A stretch of 64,000 nucleotides of DNA, taken from positions 24,925,793 to 24,989,792 of the forward strand of contig OZ024802.1 of NCBI GenBank assembly GCA_964017045.1, written 5' to 3'. Position 1 is the first letter of the stretch, and every line of letters begins with the position of its first letter. The notes beneath the pieces are model-generated. The model was given only the letters and a program-made list of their open reading frames with translations, searched no databases and was not told the origin of the DNA. The translations under genes and the position numbers were made by a program. Shown here one piece after another: positions 57,783 through 64,000 of the stretch. This DNA comes from Omphiscola glabra (Eukaryota > Mollusca > Gastropoda > Lymnaeidae).

Positions 57783-58031
57783 CTACAGCCCATGGAGGTA
57801 TTTCGCCTTCCACTCAGACCTACCTGAGTTTTTTTCTTTTCCATGGTTGGTTTCCCAGCTGCTCGAGATCTTTTCCACATCATCCATCCATCTAATTCTA
57901 GGTCTGCATTTGAGCTGTTTTCCTCTGGGGTTCTGGTGGTGCACTCTCTTCACTCCTCTGTCGTTTGGCATTCTTTTTAAGTGTCCCACCCAGGGAGGAC
58001 TGCCCTTTTTATCTCCGCTATTAGCGTACAT
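57783..58031 (-). pseudogene. LINE ORF2 C-terminus, fragment
   Basis: The 82-residue minus-strand frame contains WVGHLKRM and CRPRIRWMDDVEK, the characteristic region after the reverse transcriptase domain in jockey/CR1-like LINEs. The reverse transcriptase itself is absent, so it is a 5'-truncated insertion. Confidence 0.75.
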
Positions 58032-58929
58032 GCAATTCCTGGTTGGTTCGTTTTATCCTGTTATAGACTATACAATTCTTGTATTGTTCGTTTTATTTCG
58101 CCAAAAAGTGGTTCCAAAATTTGTTTTACTTTTTAAAAAATTAGATGAATAGAGAATAGTTTTGTTTAACATTCAGAAGAACATTTTAGTCCATACAGTT
58201 GTGTGCGATTTCAAAAGGAAAACACTCACACATTTTTTATGCCAATGACGCGTTGTTGTTTTTTTGTTTTTGTTTTTTGTATTTGAAAATTATGTCTTAG
58301 GTTGAAACTGTTATGGTTAAAACGCGCTTTTTTTTGGTCTGAAGGAATATTTAACATTTAATTCAATATGTTTCTGAAGATTTAAACTTTCCAGTATCAA
58401 TAAAAAACAATATTTATCATACTTCCGGATATTAATAATTTTAAACGTTGCTAGTCAAGAAAACTAAACATTTATCACTTAACGTTACAAAAAACGTTGG
58501 CAAAGTTATTTGTAGAGTTGTTATCATAAAGTTTCTGTCAAATCAGTGGGGGGGGGGGGAGTTCCTCGATGAAACCCCCCATGGTATGTGCCCAATAAAA
58601 ATCTTTATCTCAACACACAAATGTGTATGAATGCTCTTGTGGGAGGGGGGGAGGTAGGGAGAAGCTAATCGCCTCTTCCAACACACTGGGAACTACTAAT
58701 CATCTAATTGGCTGTTAATATTTTCTGGGCCACTTAAATATTCACACAATCGACGTCGATGTTTCTCCCTTTTGCCCTTAGCCCTCAAGCCTTACTGGGT
58801 CAAGTTGGGGGGGGGGGGACATGAAGTCAACAGGGGCGCCGTCGTTTCTGGATCCAGTCTGCAATACAGTCAGTCCCGCTGCCTCTTGTTGTCTGTCCTT
58901 TAAATTTGAACTCAGTCGGGCAGCATTTC
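58032..58929. other. No gene seen
   Basis: AT-rich sequence with poly(G) runs at 58549, 58646 and 58807. No recognisable exon. Confidence 0.5.
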
Positions 58930-59155
58930 TGTCATTTTTCCAAGCAGTATTTCGAACAATGTTCCGAGCAGTACTCCGAGTAGTATTCCAAGCAGTACTC
59001 CGAGTAGTATTCCGAGCAGTATTCCAAGCAGTATTCCAAGCAGTATTCCAAGCAACGTTCCGAGAATTCTTCCGAGGAATGTTCCCAGCAATTTTCCGAG
59101 CAATGTTCCTAACAATATTCCGAGAATTCTTCCGATCAATATACTCCGAGCAGTC
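58930..59155. repeat. 15-bp repeat, about 14 units
   Basis: TATTCCAAGCAGTAT/TTCCGAGCAATGTTC units. Being a multiple of three, it keeps FRAVF-like and LLGILLG-like frames open on both strands; artefacts. Confidence 0.88.
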
Positions 59156-59564
59156 CTTCCATTATTTCTCCTATTGATGGTTCTGACCGGGCAGCAGTTT
59201 TCATTGCTTGTTCAATTGCCCTGAACGTTTACGCTATTTAGTAAAACATACCATCTGCTCTGTTTCTCTTTGTAGTTTGTGGTTCCCCAATTAATTGATA
59301 ACTGTGCCGTCCAAGTAGTTCCTTCGTGAACTCATCTTCACGATCCCTAGAGCAGATAGTCATTTGGTGAAAACTACTAGATCCAGCCCCCATACGTTTC
59401 CCATTCCAGCATTGCTCTGTAACCTCTTTACAGTACCTTTCGGGTAGATTTAAGCACCGCTTCGTCGTTCGACGCTGTAGTCCCGCAGGGTCCTTAAAGT
59501 TCCTCGTTTTGCGGTCCTCCTGAAGGAAATAAATGAGAGGTTTTTTTCTATTCTCTCAAGCTGA
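59156..59564. other. No gene seen
   Basis: Unique sequence without recognisable coding features. Confidence 0.5.
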
Positions 59565-59925
59565 CAGAATTCAACACCTTCACGGGGTATTACGATACCC
59601 CTCGACTCTCTCATTGGAAGACTTCAACACCTTCACAGGGTATTACCATACCCCTCTACTGTCTCAAGGACCGACTTCAACACCTTCACAGGGTATTACC
59701 ATACCCCTCTACTGTCTCAAGGACCGACTTCAAAACCTTTACAGGGTATTACCATACCCCTCGACTGTATTAAGGACCGACTAGACGCCTTCACAGGGTA
59801 GTACCCCTAGACTTTCTCAATGGCAGACTTCACCACCTTCACAGCGTATTACCCCTCGACTGTCTCAATGGTATACTTCACCACCTTCACAGCGTATTAC
59901 CATACCCCTCGACTGTCTCTAGAGC
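59565..59925. repeat. 50-bp tandem repeat, about 7 units
   Basis: The unit contains TTCACAGGGTATTACCATAC and CTCAAGGACCGACTT. Right units are shortened. Confidence 0.88.
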
Positions 59926-60079
59926 TGAAGTTCTTTATACACTTACTTGGCTTCATTTCCCCCCCCCCCCCCCCCCCCGGGCCATGTCGGTCAAAATTAA
60001 AAAAAACGCCGAATATGGCGGATCTTATAGGTTGGGGTCTCTCAATGCGGATAACAATCGAGCGAACCGTAGAATAGTC

Positions 60080-60260
60080 ATGGTATTCACTGTACTAAAT
60101 AGGTCAATAGAATAGTCATGGTATTCACTGTACTAAATAGGTCAATAGAATAGTCATGGTATTCACTGTACAAAATAGGTCAATAGAATAATCATGGTAT
60201 TCACTGTACAAAATAGGTCAATAGAATAGTCATGGTATTCACTGTACAAAATAGGTCAAT
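60080..60260. repeat. 38-bp tandem repeat, 5 units
   Basis: The unit begins AATAGTCATGGTATTCACTG. Units differ mainly at ACTAAATA/ACAAAATA. Confidence 0.93.
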
Positions 60261-60682
60261 AAATTTCGTTGGACATATGGTTTCAAGAGTATTAATTTTA
60301 AACAAAATGTTTTTTCTTAGAATTGAATGCGAATCTTCAAATAATCGACTGTGGTCTCAATTCTTGGATCAAACTATTTAACTCATTTTGAGTGGTTTAA
60401 GGTTCCCAAATTTATTCTTGACACATTTGTTTTGTTTTTTGTTTATTTGTTATTGGGTTTTTTTGTTTTTAAAATTATTTTTTTTAGCATTTTTAATTAA
60501 TGTCTTTCATCTATTTATTTGTATTTTAAAAAATCTTTTATATAAACAATATCTTCGGACGGCTAACTGACCCACTTCCCGTCAACCTATCGAGTTGGAT
60601 CGTGGCGCATGGACTCGTTGCCGATGACAACACATTCTGTCAAATATTCAGCCTCAAACTCACCACGCTAAAAATCAGATCA
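60261..60682. other. No gene seen; AT-rich
   Basis: T-rich stretch at 60420-60545 followed by unique sequence. Confidence 0.5.
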
Positions 60683-61238
60683 AATGAAATTCCCGATAAC
60701 TGCGCTAAATGAGATTCCCGATAACTGCGCTAAATGAGATTCCCGATAACTGCGCTAAATGAGATTCCCGATAACTGCGCTAAATGAGATTCCCGATAAC
60801 TGCGCTAAATGAGATTCCCGATAACTGCGCTAAATGAGATTCCCGATAACTGCGCTAAATGAGATTCCCGATAACTGCGCTAAATGAGATTCCCGATAAC
60901 TGCGCTAAATGAGATTCCCTATAACTGCGCTAAATGAGATTCCCGATAACTGCGCTAAATGAGATTCCCGATAACTGCGCTAAATGAGATTCCCTATAAC
61001 TGCGCTAAATGAGATTCCCGATAACTGCACTAAATGAGATTCCCGATAACTGCGCTAAATGAGATTCCCGATAACTGCGCTAAATGAGATTCCCGATAAC
61101 TGCGCTAAATGAGATTCCCGATAACTGCGCTAAATGAGATTCCCGATAACTGCGCTAAATGAGATTCCCGATAACTGCGCTAAATGAGATTCCCGATAAC
61201 TGCGCTAAATGAGATTCCCGATAACTGCGCTAAATGAG
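60683..61238. repeat. 25-bp minisatellite grown from family A, about 22 units
   Basis: The unit begins GATTCCCGATAACTGCGCTA. The last unit runs into the family A core at 61240. At 38660 the homologous position holds a single unit, showing where the array came from. Confidence 0.95.
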
Positions 61239-61239
61239 A

Positions 61240-61480
61240 TTATTTTTAAAGAAATATCGCTATTGCGTTTGGTGCGTAATATTTTCTTTTGTTTTTCTAA
61301 AATTGTTGGTGAAATAAATCTGCGGTGTAGAAGCGGTTGGAATGAATATAGTAATATTATAGTGCAGGGGCTTGAATGGTGGGGGGGGGGGGGGTGCGTG
61401 CCCTGGGAGTGAGGAGCGCTAATTGGGATTCTTATAAAAAGCGTTACTTGTATGCATGTTTTGTCCAATTTTCAGCCCCC
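61240..61480 (+). mobile_element. Dispersed repeat family A, copy 3
   Basis: ATTGCGTTTGGTGCGTAATA, a TTTTCTTTTGTTTTTCTA tract, GGTGAAATAAATCTGCGG, a G run, and GATTCTTATAAAAAGCGTT in the same order as the copies at 11580-11955 (minus) and 38655-38945. Confidence 0.65.
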
Positions 61481-62190
61481 CCCCCCCATTTGCTGGATAT
61501 TAAATTTTATAAAGGATTTATATGAAAAACTTTTTTTTAAATGGTTAGGTAATTATTTATCCCTTTGTAACTTTAAATTCAAAACTCACATCAAATTTCA
61601 ACCTATTCCTTTGTATATCTAATAACCCTCATCCATTGCATCTGCACATCTTCTCCGCATGTCAAACAATCAAGCCTTAGCTTTTCTGGCGCCCCAGGCA
61701 ATTCTGAATTTTGACGCCCCCCTCCCTCCTACAAAATTTCTGTTTTGAGATAAACAACGAAGTATAAGAGATAAAGGCATAAATGTTATTGAGATGGTTT
61801 TTTTAGAACATTAGAAACTCATCTGGTTGAAATTAACATGGCTTTATGGAAAAGGCGTATGTTGAGGGTTTGCTCATAAAGGACGTCCGTAACAAATACG
61901 TATCTTTTCCAGCCATCACCCCCCCCCTTTTTTTGTCCGCATAAGACTTACTCTCCCCTACCTCCCCCACTCCAAAGAAACTCAAAAAAAACAAAAAAAC
62001 GACGAGGTTGCGGACGACTGTGTACGGCATTATGGGATGAGAACTGCCAGAAAGTATTATACTACTAGCGATTGTATAGAGCAAAGAGAAATTATGTTTA
62101 ATTATGTAAATAAGAATCATAATAATAAGAAGAAAAAATGTTTTTTTTAAATCCAAAACATACATTGTTAATAAACACCCAAATATTTTG
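61481..62190. other. No gene; hAT-like text
   Basis: 61680-61735 (TCTGGCGCCCCAGGCAATTC) resembles hAT-end sequence. The minus-strand 110-residue frame at 61833-62165 shows no domain that I recognise. Confidence 0.45.
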
Positions 62191-62197
62191 AGGAAGA

Positions 62198-62338
62198 CAG
62201 AGAAAAAGATGGGAAGATAACATCAAAGAGTGGACGGGTTTAAAACTAGACGAGGCCGTACCAAGTTCAGAAGACAGAGAGGAATGGAGAAGGATAGTTT
62301 TCATGTCATCTGTGGCGCCCCAACGGTCCAATGACTAA
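62198..62338 (+). pseudogene. LINE ORF2 C-terminal tail with TGATGA-rich end
   Basis: The frame reads QRKRWEDNIKEWTG, then EDREEWRRIVF and SSVAPQRSND before TAA at 62336-62338. This matches the C-terminal tail common in CR1/jockey-like LINE proteins. The ATGATGATGATTATGATG stretch after it is a typical LINE 3' end. Confidence 0.75.
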
Positions 62339-62784
62339 GGGACATGATGATGATTATGATGAAATATTTTGAGTCATCTCCCTTAGTCAAAATTTGTTTT
62401 TAACCTCTTGGTGGTTTAAGATTTTGAATTTTTAAATTAAAAAAAAAAAAAAAAAAATGTAAATATTCAACCTGTTTGCTATCCTTTTTTTTTTTTATTA
62501 AAGGAAAATCTGTTTCAAACGTAAAGCTTTCCTTATCGTGTTATCCAAGTGTCCAAATTATTATTAACCGTTTCAAATTAAAATATTAACCTTTGGCCCT
62601 CTCACTCAAAGTAAATGACGCCCCGGAAATTCGGGGCTCCAGTCAGTTGCCTGCTTTGCCAGTACCTTTAGAATACGCCCTTCATGCAAGAACGTACCAC
62701 AAAGTTTATACATTTAAATCATAACTTAACTAATTTAGACTCCCTGGTATCTGGACTTTTTTATACATCAAAATAGTGATCGTG
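62339..62784. other. No gene; A/T homopolymers
   Basis: A 19-base A run near 62440 and a T run near 62487. 62590-62680 has GGGGCTCC/GCGCCCC-like text of hAT style. Otherwise nothing. Confidence 0.5.
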
Positions 62785-63180
62785 AGAGGAAACTAAAGGG
62801 ACACCATTCATTATTATTTCATGTGTAAGTTGTTTAGTTTTAAAATTTGTCTCTCTGTACAAAGTCAAGAAAACAAAAGAATCACGAAGTCTGTCAAACA
62901 AATGGCTTGTTTACAAGTCGCTAGGTGACTTCTCTTCGTTGTGATAAAATATAAATCTCATCTAGCAGGAACGGTGCCAACACGATACTTCATCAACTGC
63001 ATTAGATCACAAAAGTCTTTCTGATGACACAACAATAGGAATCGTGGCGTCTGCTCATTTAAAATGTCCACGTCAATATGGTACCATTATACGCTGGTTA
63101 GTTTCAAATCACGACATTTATGAATACTAGTAGTGGCGTACCTACGGTTAGTGCCAAATGGTAAGGAAGGTGGGCAAGAT
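62785..63180 (-). other. Displaced 5' flank of copy 2 (duplicate of 49870-50260)
   Basis: It shares GAATCACGAAGTCTGTCA, AATAGGAATCGTGGCGTCTG and TGGTACCATTATACGCTGG in the same order and spacing with the flank of copy 3. Relative to copy 3, about 5.25 kb (57,525-62,785) is inserted between this piece and the proximal flank of copy 2. Confidence 0.75.
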
Positions 63181-63896
63181 TTGTGGCGCCCTCACTCCCC
63201 CACTTCGGAAAAAATCTGAAGAACTGGCAGTGCTTTCCGGATGCGAACAGGGAGTTCTGGAGCTGACTAAAAAGATTGATGAAAAGAAACGAAGATATCA
63301 TTGGAATTGACTCATGACTGAGAATTGTGACTCAGTGATATTCGCTCAAAATTGACTTCCGATCTCTAGAAGCCATCAAAAATCACTTGAATATTCTCAC
63401 AAAGGAAAACGAAAGCTCATCTGTGATCACTCAAACAATTCTTGTGTTCGACTGCGAAGCTAAACTTGCTTACTAGCGAATTCAAAATCATGATTTTGCA
63501 TACTTCACAAGTCTTGAAAGTCCGCTATATAAGCATTATGGGGTTCACTTTGAATTGGGACATTGATGATGACAGTTATTTAAAAAAAAACAATATGATG
63601 ATCGAATTTCCAATTTTGAAAAGTTGAATTTGGAGTTTCATCTGTAGAAAGATCCTAACCTCATTAATATTTTATAATGACCTGGCTCATTCAATTAATT
63701 TGCTACGTCTAAATAATCGTCCATTTTGGGGGGGGGGGGGGGGGGTAATTGCAGTAGCTTTACCGCCACGTCTGCGGCTAAGAACAAAAAAGCTATTGTC
63801 CTACGGCAAATGACAACAATGGACTAGTAAACATTAGAAGACTGGACATATTGCATTAAATAAGTCACGGACACATTCTAGGGCGACATTCCCTCT
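63181..63896. other. No confident gene; degraded sequence
   Basis: 63220-63450 has text that could derive from a coding region, but stops are frequent and I cannot name it. A long G run (about 18 bases) lies at 63728-63745. Confidence 0.45.
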
Positions 63897-63897
63897 C

Positions 63898-64000
63898 AAT
63901 ATAATGGACATTCCGTCTCAATATAATGGACATTCCCTCTCAATATAATGGACATTCCCTCTCAATATAATGGACATTCCCTCTCAATATAATGGACATT
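63898..64000. repeat. 22-bp array running off the window end
   Basis: The unit begins CATTCCCTCTCAATATAATG; almost 5 units are visible and the array continues beyond the window. Confidence 0.93.

Overview
This is a eukaryotic, intron-bearing and very repeat-rich window. Gene content points to a mollusc, most likely a gastropod: a peptide-hormone precursor with a Cys ring and a Pro-amide tail, a cysteine-rich secreted protein family with a somatomedin-B-like motif, and relics of hAT, Tigger/pogo, Ty3/gypsy and LINE elements. The species cannot be fixed from sequence alone. No rRNA, tRNA, CRISPR array or prokaryotic operon was seen. By hand tally about 30 percent of the window is tandem repeat, in more than 40 separate arrays with units of 2 to 58 bp. 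Most long open frames are translations of these arrays and are not genes.

Layout. 1-31,600 holds essentially only tandem arrays and transposon debris: a Tigger/pogo remnant with a foldback element nested in it (5.2-6.4 kb), a Ty3/gypsy relic (7.9-8.3 kb), several hAT-type MITEs, and arrays up to 1.4 kb. 31,632-36,679 carries a three-exon gene on the + strand for a 137-residue calcitonin/DH31-like prepropeptide; splice phases agree and both introns are filled with minisatellites. 36.7-42.0 kb is mostly AT-rich with no confident gene.

42.0-63.2 kb is a local family of four related loci. Copy 1 (+, 42,253-45,499) and copy 2 (-, 54,073-57,060) are intact two-exon genes for secreted or membrane-anchored proteins of 1024 and 937 residues. 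Copy 3 (-, about 45,795-49,380) is a pseudogene split by a 2.78-kb hAT element with a perfect 8-bp target duplication. Copy 4 (+, about 52,690-53,470) is a relic in which the somatomedin-B-like codons have become a 34-bp minisatellite. Flanking sequence of copies 2 and 3 is also duplicated, and copies 1 and 2 share a nearly identical internal tract that suggests gene conversion.

57.7-64.0 kb returns to LINE fragments and tandem arrays. A recurring theme is that tandem arrays here grow out of identifiable parents: a transposon, a coding motif, or an intron-exon junction.
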